Positions 8,665 through 18,400 of a stretch of 61,304 nucleotides of DNA are shown here, piece by piece. The position numbers and the translations under genes are program-made. The stretch is from Ignavibacteria bacterium (GTDB lineage: Bacteria > Bacteroidota > Ignavibacteria > Kapaibacteriales > Kapaibacteriaceae), in contig JABMNI010000044.1 in NCBI GenBank assembly GCA_013204605.1, positions 1 to 61,304 on the forward strand, written 5' to 3'. Below the pieces are notes generated by a model. It was not told where the DNA came from, did not search any database, and worked only from the letters and a program-made list of their open reading frames with translations. Position 1 is the first letter of the stretch. Each line of letters opens with the position of its first letter.

Positions 8665-10189
8665 TAATTAGCAAAACTGGAAGGACGGAATGGATTCCGC
8701 GTCACGAAACCTTCACGCAAAAAATTGTAGATATGTACGACCTTGGAAATCAGAACATGGGGAGCGTGCTCAATGACTACAATAACACAACGACGGGTGT
8801 GCAGCGAATAATTAAAGAAGCCATTGAAAAAAAGTGCGAGTGCGTGCAATTGGTGGTGAATGGTCGTGGTCAAAGATCGGTGCGATGGATGGAATTTTAC
8901 TAAACACAAAGCCCCTTAACCTGACATTTAAAGTGTCGGCAGCTAGCACGTCTGAGGCGTATGCGAACACGCCGGAAGACCTGCATTTTGTGCAGTGTGG
9001 GGTGTCGGTGCAGGAGCTGAGCCTAGCGCTGAAGAAGCGTGGGCGGTCGATAAAAACGTCGGGGGCGAGCAACGGGCAGACGGTGGCGGGCTCGATGAGC
9101 ACGGGCACGCACGGCGCGGCCATTGATTACGGGTCGATTACGGAATTTGTGGTTGCGCTGCACATTATTGTTAGTCCTACTAGGCACATTTGGTTGGAGC
9201 GTGCGTCGTATCCGGTGGCGTCGGACGTGCTGGTAAACCGGCTTGGGGCGGAACGCGTGGCTGATGATGCGCTGTTCAACGCCGCGCTTGTGAGCTTTGG
9301 AGCATTCGGTTTTATTCACGGAATAATGGTGGAAACTGAACCGCAATTTTTATACGAGGCGCATAGGGAGCGTCTGCCGTTCGATGAAAAAATTCACAAG
9401 ATGATGCAACGGTTGGACTTCACAAACTCGCCGCTTCCGCACGGTTCGGAGCGTCCGTTTCATTTTCAAATAGTTCTTAATCCATACGATTTAAAAGGTG
9501 GCGCATACGTGACCACCATGTATAAACGCGCCTTCACTTCCAATTACATTTCACCACTTTCTGCACTGGGCGGGGTGGTGCCGGGCGACGATGCACCGGC
9601 GTTTATTGGAGGCCTCGTTGGCGCAATTCCAGACCTTATTCCCATTGCCGTAAACGCGCTGGTTGCCGCATCATACAAACCGTACTCGAACGTTTGGGGC
9701 ACTCACGCCGAAATTTTTACCAACACAGATACGCATGGCAGAGTTCTAAGCAGTGGCATTGGAATCGATCCGAAGGATTCTATTCGCGTCACTAAAATTC
9801 TTTTCGAGCTAAATGCCGACGCACCATTCTCCGGAATTTTTTCCTATAGATGGGTAGGGGGCTCAACCGCCACGCTCGGGTTCACAAAATTCAAACCAAC
9901 GTGCTTAGTGGAGCTCGACGGCGAGCTGTCTGACAGATCCATTGAATTCTGCAAACAGTTTTGGGCCATGCTCGATGCCGCTGGCATAAACTACACCTTC
10001 CACTGGGGCAAGGTTCTCGAGCTAAACCAACATTCTATTCGCAAAATGTACGGTCAAAACAACATCAATGCTTGGCTCGATGCGCGCAAAACGCTCATGC
10101 AAGACCCAGCCAGCATGCGCGCCTTTACCAACGACCTTATGGTGGATTGGGGTCTAGACGGAATTGCCGCCGGAGAGAGAACTGCGTGA
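8661..10189 (+). pseudogene. FAD-linked oxidase split by a shift at A AAA AAG
   Basis: Two frames together give a ~508-residue PCMH-type FAD-binding oxidase related to L-gulonolactone oxidases. The N-terminal 58 residues run from ATG 8661 (AAGGAGAG site) to 8833; the rest runs from 8834 with RAIGGEWSWSKIGAMDG, the flavin-binding SGASNGQTVAGSMSTGTHG, and SFGAFGFIHG. The junction is GAA AAA AAG read in frame 0: the dnaX-type slippery heptamer A AAA AAG, and a -1 slip there enters exactly the second frame. Without a slip the product is an 80-aa stub. I see no strong downstream stem-loop, so a lost A in the A7 tract (8827-8833) is an equal explanation. Confidence 0.8.
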
Positions 10190-10195
10190 TATCCG

Positions 10196-10284
10196 TTGGG
10201 CGAAAACTGAAGGCGAAAACCCTGCGGGGCGAAACCTTTGGGCGACCCGTTGGGCGACCCGTTGGGCGACCCTTTGGGCGAGCG
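10196..10284 (+). repeat. 12-bp minisatellite, unit GGGCGACCCGTT
   Basis: Begins with GGGCGAAAACTGAAGGCGAA and then three to four GGGCGACCC(G/T)TT units, the locus-specific variant CGTTG. It follows the FAD oxidase gene. The rest of the gap to 10462 shows no clear repeat core, ORF or terminator. Confidence 0.9.
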
Positions 10285-10462
10285 TTTCGCTGTGGTGAAT
10301 TCTATAGTTTTATCATTCAAAAAATACGTAAGTTCACAGCTCAGTTTTGGGTGGTAACAGCCCTAGCGAGAATGCAACGGGATTGGTTGACCTCAATGCC
10401 AGTTGTTCGAACGTCGAAGTGAATTGTGAGCAACTTTTAAAACACATCATAGGTTCATAGAT

Positions 10463-13400
10463 ATGAAACCGTCAGATTACTTCATTACATCAAACAAGAT
10501 TCTAGTGGCATTACTGCTAGTATTCTCGTTGACACTCCTGAGCTCGCCAGAGAGTAGAGCACAGAGTTCTTGGGTTTCTGAAGCCCAACAAGATGGATTT
10601 ACTTTAAAGAAGGTTGTGAGTGACACGGTAATACCGAGTGGTCAAACCTTTACGTATTCCATATACTTCTCAATTCCTGCTGGAGCAACCGCCGTAACGG
10701 TTTCGGATGTGCTGCCTGCATCGATAGAATATTTGAGTGGAACGTATACGGCACCATGTGGTACACCCACGGTGTCGGCTCCGTTGGTGAGTAGCCTTGG
10801 AGGGACTTACTCTTTAACATTTGCATCGCTTCCGTCGGGATGCTCAGGCTCGTTTACACTTACGGTGCGTTTTCCAAATGGCACAACGTGTAACAACACA
10901 ACGGCTCGAAACCGAGCGTGTATTACTGGAGTGTTAGCCGGAAAGACAGTTGAATTTTGCACTGGATATGTTTCAACCAGAGCTACAGCAGTTGAACCGT
11001 GGAACATTAACAAGTATGTAATTGGTGCAGCATATCAAGGGGGCACGTGTCCGTATGCAACAGCCGATTCAGTACTAAACTATCAGGTGTGTGTGTATAA
11101 AAATGTGGGCACGACAGGTCAACTGAATCTTAGTGCGGGGATTGTTACAGACGTTCTTCCCGCCGGTGCCGTTCTTACGGGGTCCACTTGTGGCGCTACT
11201 CAGACCGGAAATACAATTACGTGGAATGTGGGTGGTTTGAGTGCGCTGCCTATGTATAACACAGTCTGTTGCACATTTACCGTACTGTATCCTAGAGCGA
11301 CATTCCCAACTGGATCCACAATCACGAACAAAGCTGTTTTGTCTGGAACACTTGGAAGCTCGCAGAATCCGTGTGGAACATTGAGTGACACTAGTAATCA
11401 ATCCTGTGTTGAGATTAAGGATATTGTTAGTGCGACGATAAGCAAATACGTATACACCAACCGTCAGCCGGGATGTGCTGGCAAATATCAAATTTGGATT
11501 TGCAATAATGGAACATCTACGCTTTCATCGTTCACCGTAACAGACACTATACCAACAACGCTTACAGGACTTTCCATAGGCACCACATCTGCTGGTTTAA
11601 CGGCCAACCTTGTTGGAAATATTGCGACGGCAACAAGCACATCGGCACTAGCGCCGGGTCAGTGTAGATACTTTGAAATTAATTTCACAATTCCGGCGGC
11701 AGCAGTTGTTGGATCAACCATCACTAATTGCGCATGGTTTACAAGTGCGGGTGTGGCGCCAATTAAAGCCTGTGTATCGTTTGTAGTATCGGCTCCGGCA
11801 CCACAAGTCTGCATTTGGAAAGATGTGTGCGGAAAATTGCCATCGTATGCTCCAGGATCCACATTCCGCTACCGGATGCGTGTTCAGAACATCGGTGGAC
11901 AGCCCCTCACGGGATCGACAATTACTGATGCATTGAATGGAAATATTGAGTACGTTGGTAATCCATCTTACTATACTTCGACAGCCTGGAATGCCCCTTG
12001 CCAGCCAACTTCGAATTGGACGGGCGTCACGCTTGCGTACAATTCTGGAACGCATACAGTCTCGGCGGCATTGCCAACAATTCCTGCGGTCTGCCAAAAT
12101 ATATTCTACTCGAATTGTGGAATGTATGGCACAAATGGAGTGTTGTTCTACTTTATTGAGTTTGATGTTAAAGTGTCGGATAGTTCGGCACTCGGTAACA
12201 TTCCTAACGCGTTCACAATAAGCGGTGGAACACTTCCTTCGGGAGTAACATCGAACGTGGAACTTGTAACAGTTGCCGGTACGGCCGGATACACGTTAGA
12301 TAAGAGTGTTAAGGAGAATCCAAGCGGATCATACGGAAGCTCGGCAACTGCATCGGCGGGTGGTTCGATTGCTTATAGATTGCGATTAACAGTTCCCACG
12401 GGTAGTGTGGGTTTACGACATGTTACGTTTGCAGATTTGCTGCCGCGCGACAATGGTGTGAACGATCAACTAATATTGGGTCCGTGCACTAGTCGTGGAA
12501 GCGCCTTTGATGTTACGTATGCCCTTCCGGCGCTTGCATCAACTCCAGCAACTACCACATGGAATAACCCTACCAGTTTTGCTCGGGTAAATACGTATCA
12601 ACCTACGGGTGCCCCTGCGGCAATGTTTACGGGTGGGTGTGGTACGTTAGGCACTTGGGTTGCTGGCCTGACCACGGGCGCAAAGAATGCAGGTTGGTAT
12701 TTCGGCTCTGCACCAATTTCAGCGTTAGGCACGGCCACTGCGCAAATGAATGGTTTAGTGTCTTCGACGGCAGCTGATTCTGCGGTAGCGTGTAACACGT
12801 TTGCAGCAAGTGCAGCCGTACGTCACCTTATTAACAGCACGATTATTTCCGATCAGGTTATTGGACAATTGGAGTCGGGACCTGTTTGTGTACGCGTTGT
12901 TAAAAAGGAGGTCAGCGGTTGTATAGATAGCATTCGCGTCAAGATAGATTGTGACGGCAAGGATGCTGCCGGTAATCAATTGTACAATGTCCAAATTACT
13001 GGCACTAACTCAGGTGGAGCCGGGATTCTGGTATTGAACTCAACGCAAGGAACTTTTGCGCCTGCATCATTTGTCATTCCTTCTGGACCATTTGTTGTGA
13101 ATACAGTGTTTACCGATACGCCACCGGTTAGCACGCTTATCACAATTGGTTACGGTTTGATGGGTAACAACGGTCAGATTATTTGTAGAGACAGCGTTAA
13201 GTATGACCTCCCACCTTGTCCGGGACTTCCGCCAGACGATTGCTGTAAGGAATTTATTAAGCGTATCGACAAAACAAAAATTACGTTTAACAATGCTGGT
13301 GGAGTTCAGTTGAGTGCGACAATAACGGCAGGTGCGGCACCAATTCAAAAATTCATAGCGTCGATTATTGGTGTACAACTGCGCACGAAATGTGGATCGG

Positions 13401-14836
13401 CTCCGGCTTCTGCATGGCAGCGTGCATTTGGTGACATCGTAAGTGGATCTCTGTCAAGCCCACTCTCACCGGGTCCTCAGTTACTTTCGGTATACAGCAG
13501 GGTTGCACAGTGGGGAACTGGCGAGTGTCAGAATTTCATGCAGGGCGTGAACATGAATTTGAACATGATGTTCCCACCACCACCTGCAAGTTTTAAATGT
13601 AACGACACGTTGATATTTACTATCCGCTACACCTTTACGGATTGTAAGTGTAACACGTGTGAAATGGTGAAGCGCGACACGGTTGTTCGACGTCGCACAT
13701 TCAAGCCTTGGGATGACGTTGGAATATTGTTCCCACACAGATTAGGCAGTCTAGCAGATGGCGGAAGTAAACGTGGCGAAAACGTTCAGGCTGATAGCGC
13801 GAAAACCACATCGGTTACTATGACCGATAAAAACAATGGGACACTGCACATTATCAATCCTGCTGCTAACGATAACAGGGTTGAAGTTCTTGGTGTAGAA
13901 GTGACATCGAATATGGTTCCGCTTTTGTCGATTACAAATGATGGAAATAAAATTCCTGTTATAGGTGCAACGGGATATTCGGGTGCCTCGGTTCCTCCAG
14001 GATCGAACGTACAGGTTGGGCTTGAATTCAATAATTCGACCAGTCTGATGAAGTTTCCTTTGGACGTGAGATTCCTATATAACGATGGCACGGGAAGCGG
14101 TCCGGAGTTTAGCGAAGTGGTCCACTTTGTTGCACGCGTGCCTGGTGGTACGCCTGACGAAGTGTCTGCCGACGCAACCACAAAGCCCGTTAACGTAAAA
14201 ACCTATGCGGTCTTTTTCAAGAATGCTAACAGTTACTCAGATCGTACATCGGTGCTTAGAATTCGTTCCAAGAGTTCAGCGCGAATTCTGGCTGTTGGAC
14301 CAGCTAATACTAATAGTGCCGAGGCACTGTTAGCGCCAGTTGCCAACGATGCTGGTGCGTATATGATTACTGCTCTCGAAAATGGTGAAGGGGGCGTTGG
14401 GGCTGGTGTTACTGTGAAACCGATCTATCTGACGCTTTCGAATGTTGACGGCAACACGGCCGAGTTCGATTTTGAAACCACGGATGATATTGGCAACACT
14501 ATTTCCAGCGGCACCTTCGTATTGTCGAGCCCAATTTCAGGTATTCGAGAATCTGGTGGCGACATTGGTAATCCCGTTGCGTTGATAAACGTGATGCCAA
14601 ACCCGGCTGGCACAGGAGCCACGGTTTCGTTAACGTTGAACACGTTTGTACATGCGGCCGACATGACGATTTCCGACCTCAACGGTAAAGTGATTCAAAC
14701 GTTGGTATCGGGTCCGTTGGATGGTGGCAGTCATATCATACCAATCAACGTCTCCAACATGAGCAACGGCGCATACTTCATAGTATTCAATACTCCGTTT
14801 GGAACTCAGTCATTACCGCTGAACGTGGTTAAGTAA
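10463..14836 (+). CDS. giant exported DUF11-type protein with T9SS sorting domain
   Basis: 1457 aa. A signal peptide (hydrophobic ILVALLLVFSLTLLSS, cut near ESRAQ) is followed by several ~120-residue beta-sandwich repeats of the DUF11/conserved repeat type (VTVSDVLPASIEYLSG; LSAGIVTDVLPAGAVLTGS; SSFTVTDTIPTTLTGLSIG). Many paired cysteines (CGTPT, CNNT, CCTFT) suggest disulfide or isopeptide-like stabilisation. The last ~85 residues (INVMPNPAG, MTISDLNGKVIQTL, NGAYFIVFNT) form a type A T9SS sorting domain, so the protein is predicted to reach the cell surface. It is nearly free of the AGGGGGCT motif (only a GGGGC(A/G) variant), unlike its neighbours. Role: adhesin or surface fibre, inferred. 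Confidence 0.85.
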   Translation: MKPSDYFITSNKILVALLLVFSLTLLSSPESRAQSSWVSEAQQDGFTLKKVVSDTVIPSGQTFTYSIYFSIPAGATAVTVSDVLPASIEYLSGTYTAPCGTPTVSAPLVSSLGGTYSLTFASLPSGCSGSFTLTVRFPNGTTCNNTTARNRACITGVLAGKTVEFCTGYVSTRATAVEPWNINKYVIGAAYQGGTCPYATADSVLNYQVCVYKNVGTTGQLNLSAGIVTDVLPAGAVLTGSTCGATQTGNTITWNVGGLSALPMYNTVCCTFTVLYPRATFPTGSTITNKAVLSGTLGSSQNPCGTLSDTSNQSCVEIKDIVSATISKYVYTNRQPGCAGKYQIWICNNGTSTLSSFTVTDTIPTTLTGLSIGTTSAGLTANLVGNIATATSTSALAPGQCRYFEINFTIPAAAVVGSTITNCAWFTSAGVAPIKACVSFVVSAPAPQVCIWKDVCGKLPSYAPGSTFRYRMRVQNIGGQPLTGSTITDALNGNIEYVGNPSYYTSTAWNAPCQPTSNWTGVTLAYNSGTHTVSAALPTIPAVCQNIFYSNCGMYGTNGVLFYFIEFDVKVSDSSALGNIPNAFTISGGTLPSGVTSNVELVTVAGTAGYTLDKSVKENPSGSYGSSATASAGGSIAYRLRLTVPTGSVGLRHVTFADLLPRDNGVNDQLILGPCTSRGSAFDVTYALPALASTPATTTWNNPTSFARVNTYQPTGAPAAMFTGGCGTLGTWVAGLTTGAKNAGWYFGSAPISALGTATAQMNGLVSSTAADSAVACNTFAASAAVRHLINSTIISDQVIGQLESGPVCVRVVKKEVSGCIDSIRVKIDCDGKDAAGNQLYNVQITGTNSGGAGILVLNSTQGTFAPASFVIPSGPFVVNTVFTDTPPVSTLITIGYGLMGNNGQIICRDSVKYDLPPCPGLPPDDCCKEFIKRIDKTKITFNNAGGVQLSATITAGAAPIQKFIASIIGVQLRTKCGSAPASAWQRAFGDIVSGSLSSPLSPGPQLLSVYSRVAQWGTGECQNFMQGVNMNLNMMFPPPPASFKCNDTLIFTIRYTFTDCKCNTCEMVKRDTVVRRRTFKPWDDVGILFPHRLGSLADGGSKRGENVQADSAKTTSVTMTDKNNGTLHIINPAANDNRVEVLGVEVTSNMVPLLSITNDGNKIPVIGATGYSGASVPPGSNVQVGLEFNNSTSLMKFPLDVRFLYNDGTGSGPEFSEVVHFVARVPGGTPDEVSADATTKPVNVKTYAVFFKNANSYSDRTSVLRIRSKSSARILAVGPANTNSAEALLAPVANDAGAYMITALENGEGGVGAGVTVKPIYLTLSNVDGNTAEFDFETTDDIGNTISSGTFVLSSPISGIRESGGDIGNPVALINVMPNPAGTGATVSLTLNTFVHAADMTISDLNGKVIQTLVSGPLDGGSHIIPINVSNMSNGAYFIVFNTPFGTQSLPLNVVK

Positions 14837-14863
14837 AACCATACGCGAATTGCATTATTACTG

Positions 14864-14896
14864 ATGCCGGGCTTCTTGGAGTCCGGCATTTTTTTT
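14864..14896 (+). terminator. rho-independent terminator
   Basis: Stem ATGCCGG with CCGGCAT around a 12-nt loop, followed directly by eight T (14889-14896), 27 nt after the stop of the giant surface protein gene. This is the clearest intrinsic terminator in the window. Confidence 0.9.
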
Positions 14897-14932
14897 ATGT
14901 GTGCAGTGCAACGATTGAAAGCTGAACACAAA

Positions 14933-15007
14933 ACCCGATGGGCGACCCGATGGGCGACCCGATGGGCGACCCGATGGGCGACCCGATGGGCGAAAACTGA
15001 AGGCGAC
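14933..15007 (+). repeat. 12-bp minisatellite, unit GATGGGCGACCC x5
   Basis: Five identical 12-bp units, then GATGGGCGAAAACTGAAGGCGA. It is the most homogeneous array in the window and lies upstream of repeat core copy 3. In three frames per strand it reads as periodic peptides (HRVA, PSGR, SPIG on the minus strand), which are not genes. Confidence 0.95.
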
Positions 15008-15052
15008 ACTAGCGCGCAATACTCCGTCGCCTACTGCTAATTGCTGACACGC

Positions 15053-15287
15053 AGCTGGCCTTGGCTGCTCATATCCGATTAGCCGCCACAGCTTACCTGT
15101 TAGTAGTATCAAAGCGAAGTTTGTATCCATCGCAAATTATTGGCAGCAAATGGCTGTTTGCTGCCAATAATTTGATGGATCGATAAACTTGGCGGGAGTA
15201 CTACAGACAGCCTAGTGACAACTCACGGCAAATACTAGGTTTCCGATTGAATTCCAACCGTGATTTACAAGAGTTGAGCACCATGAG
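15053..15287 (+). repeat. structured intergenic repeat core, copy 3
   Basis: Palindrome 15133-15174 with perfect 18-bp arms (CAAATTATTGGCAGCAAA) and loop TGGCTG. Here the arm next to the palindrome is also paired: GTATCCAT with ATGGATC, and AAGTTT with AAACTT, using bases different from copies 1 and 2 at the same positions. A TGA directly after the right arm and later stops rule out the ORF found in copies 1 and 2. Confidence 0.85.
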
Positions 15288-15295
15288 GCGGTTTG

Positions 15296-15362
15296 ACGGT
15301 GTGCGACACGATGTGCGACACGATGTGCGACCCCAGGTGCGGCCCCAGGTGCGGCACGGTGT
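15296..15362 (+). repeat. degenerate 12-bp minisatellite
   Basis: Units GTGCGACACGAT (x2), GTGCGACCCCAG and GTGCGGCCCCAG, a GTGCG variant of the GGCGACCCGAT family. It ends about 60 nt before the next start codon; the interval to 15424 holds only ATTCG-rich simple sequence. Confidence 0.85.
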
Positions 15363-15424
15363 GATCGTAATTGAAACCTCGTAATTCGCAATTGATTCTC
15401 CGTAACTTCACGGCGAGGTAAACT

Positions 15425-18400
15425 ATGAAACACATTCTACTAATTGCAGTCACATTATTCCTTGCCGTTGCGGGGAATGCGCAAGACACTGTTCGCGTGA
15501 AGACTCTGACTTTTGACGATATCACCAAGCGAAGTGGTACGTGGCTTTTTCCGCCGCCACAGAAATATGAGAAGGTGTGGCTTGAGTACACGCTGAAGTG
15601 CGATGCCCGCACCACGCAGGACAATTTGCCGTGTGGTGAGTGGGACTACCTGACATATACGGTGCTCAAGGATTCGACCGGCGAGTTCGATTCTACGCAA
15701 AAGTCGTCGCCGAATTATAGGGTAAGGGGCTCAACCCCACCTACATTCGGATACGTAACCGAAAAGCCCCTTGCAGGAAAATTTGTTAGGTATAAAAAAT
15801 CAGTTACCCGTATAGATTCATCGAACGTTTTTAGATACGCAGTAGGAAACGGGACAGCGGCCGAGCAGGTGCTGATGACCGGGCAGGCGGCGCGGACGCA
15901 ATTTGTGTGGTCGAAAGACGAGCTGGTTGCCGCCGGTGTTAAGCCAGGTAAAATCACGGGAATACGCGTTTTTGTAACATCTACATCGCGAAATTCGGCG
16001 CTGAATTTGGCCGTTAGAATGCGTCACGGAGTTGGCACGTATCTGTTTCCCGATACAACGCTTCAGACAGTGTATAACCGCACCACTCCAATCGAATCGG
16101 GAATGCTGGAACTACCGTTTCACGCGCCATTCACATGGAATGGTGCCGATGGAATTACTGTCGATTTTTCAGTTGATAGAATGGCCATATCTGGTGCCAC
16201 GTTACGGTCTTCTACCATAACTATCAACGCAATTGGAGTGTCGGGAAATAACAATGCGCTGCTGTTTACGCAAGGTGATAAGGGAACTCTTCCAACTGCT
16301 GTTGGCAGTTCAATTAGTAACGAAATTACGGTTGCGTTTTGGTGTTTCGGCGATGGTTCGAAATTGCCGAGAAATTCGAATATTTTCGAAGCGACAGACG
16401 CACAGGGTCGACGCGTTTTAAACTCGCACCTGCCGTGGAGTAATAGCCGGGTGTATTGGGATGCAGGAATCGATCCGCAATCGGGTGCGTTCGATAGGAT
16501 AGAGGCCGACGCGCCAAAAACATCATACGCCAACCGGTGGAACCACTGGGCGTTTGTGAAAAATTCAAACACGGGCATAATGCGCATCTACTTGAACGGC
16601 AACGTTTTTTTAGAAGGCACCGGTAAGTCAAGAAAAATGTTAGGCATTCAAAAATTTGTTTGGGGTAGCGGTGGTTCGGCAAGTTTTGAAGGATTGATTG
16701 ATGACTTTGGCGTGTGGAACCGGGCGCTTGATTCGGCCGCGATATCAAGACTCATGACAACTTCTCCTGTGCAGGGGGCCGACCCAAACGCCACAGGATT
16801 GCAGTGCTATTATGATGTGACTGCCGATAGCGTTTTGTTTGCAAATGATGCTTCAGTTAACAATAGAAATTCGAAGTTGTTTGGCCTGCCAACCGCCATT
16901 CTGACACCAGGCGCAGAGCTGCGAATGGGAGGGCTGAAACTCAACGTCCGACCCGATGTTGTTTTCGAACAAGGAACCTTCACACAAAAAATTGATTCGA
17001 TAGGTTACGCGATTGCCACCCCGGCAAAACTGAATTCAATTGAAATGTTTCCTGCCGTTGTTGAGCGCAGAATTTACAGACCCAACGAAGCGAATTATCC
17101 GGATGTAGCTGTCGATACAATCTTGGGCTACGAAGCAAATATTTACTCGTATACAATTGACGAGTACGGTAAAAAACTCGACTCAACCCTAATAGCCCCT
17201 TCCCAGACTTTAACGCGAGTATTGCGCGATTGGTTTACGCCGATTGTTGACTTTGAAATTGGGAGATATATTACGCCGTACGGAATTGGGCTGGATCTGG
17301 GTCCGAAGGGGTTTAAGTGGATAATTGACATGACGGATTATGCGCCGCTGCTGAGAAATAACGTTACGTTGTCTGCCGGAAATCAGCAGGAACTCATCGA
17401 CATGACATTCATCATGATTACGGGAACACCACCGCGCGACGTGGTGCAAATTGATCAGCTGTGGTATGATAGAGGTGCACAGTTCCCCAACATTATTGCA
17501 GGGAATGCGCTGCCGCCTGTTACGATTGACATAGAGCCCCTTGCAAAAACTTTCAAAATAAAATCGGTGACCAGCGGACACGACTTCGACAACCCTACCA
17601 ACTGCGCAGAGTTTTGCATTCGCGAACACTTTATTAGCGTAAATAACACAGAACGTTTCAAGTGGGATTTGTGGAAAGAATGCGGCGATAATCCTGTGTA
17701 TCCGCAGGGCGGTACGTGGTTGATAGATCGAGCGGGATGGTGTCCGGGCGCCCCAGTTGACGTGTATGAATTCGATGCCACTCCGTACATCACGCTACCT
17801 ACCGCGACATTCGACTACGGCGTGAAAAAGAAAGACGCTGCCGAGAGTTGGGGTAGGTGGGAAGTTGCAACGCAGTTGTTCGGTTATACTGCCGCAAACC
17901 GACGCTACGACGTGGCGGTGACCGACGTGATTCGTCCGTCGAATTGGGAGTTCTACGGTCGGCTGAACCCCGTGTGCGGCAGCCCACGCATCATCATTCA
18001 AAACACCGGCAGTGAAACGCTAACTACTTGCAAAATTTCGTACGGCACTCAGGGCTCGCAAATGCAAGACTACACGTACGACGGCAATCTACTTTTCTTG
18101 CAGTCCGACACTATCGATTTGCCCACGCCCGAGTGGCCAAAAACCGAAGGCGCGCACACATTCGTAGTAACGGCTTCGCAACCCAACTCAATCGACGATG
18201 AGTACGAGCAAAATAATTCTATGAAAACGGGCTTTGTGGTTCCACCAATTTTCTTTCCTGATGTTCAAGTACGGCTGCGCACAAATAAGCAGGCCAAGGA
18301 TCAGTATGAATGGACGTTGAAAAACATCGATGGCACCGTGATTAGTTCAGGTAAGGACTTAGTGAGCGATACGCTTTACATTCACAATTTCAAACTTGGC

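Noticed and set aside
14806-15130. Minus-strand ORFs with HRVAHRVA or PSGRPSGR periodic peptides (also near 10054-10320 and 15212-15433)
   Set aside because: A 12-bp unit without stops keeps all frames open; there is no start context and no family.
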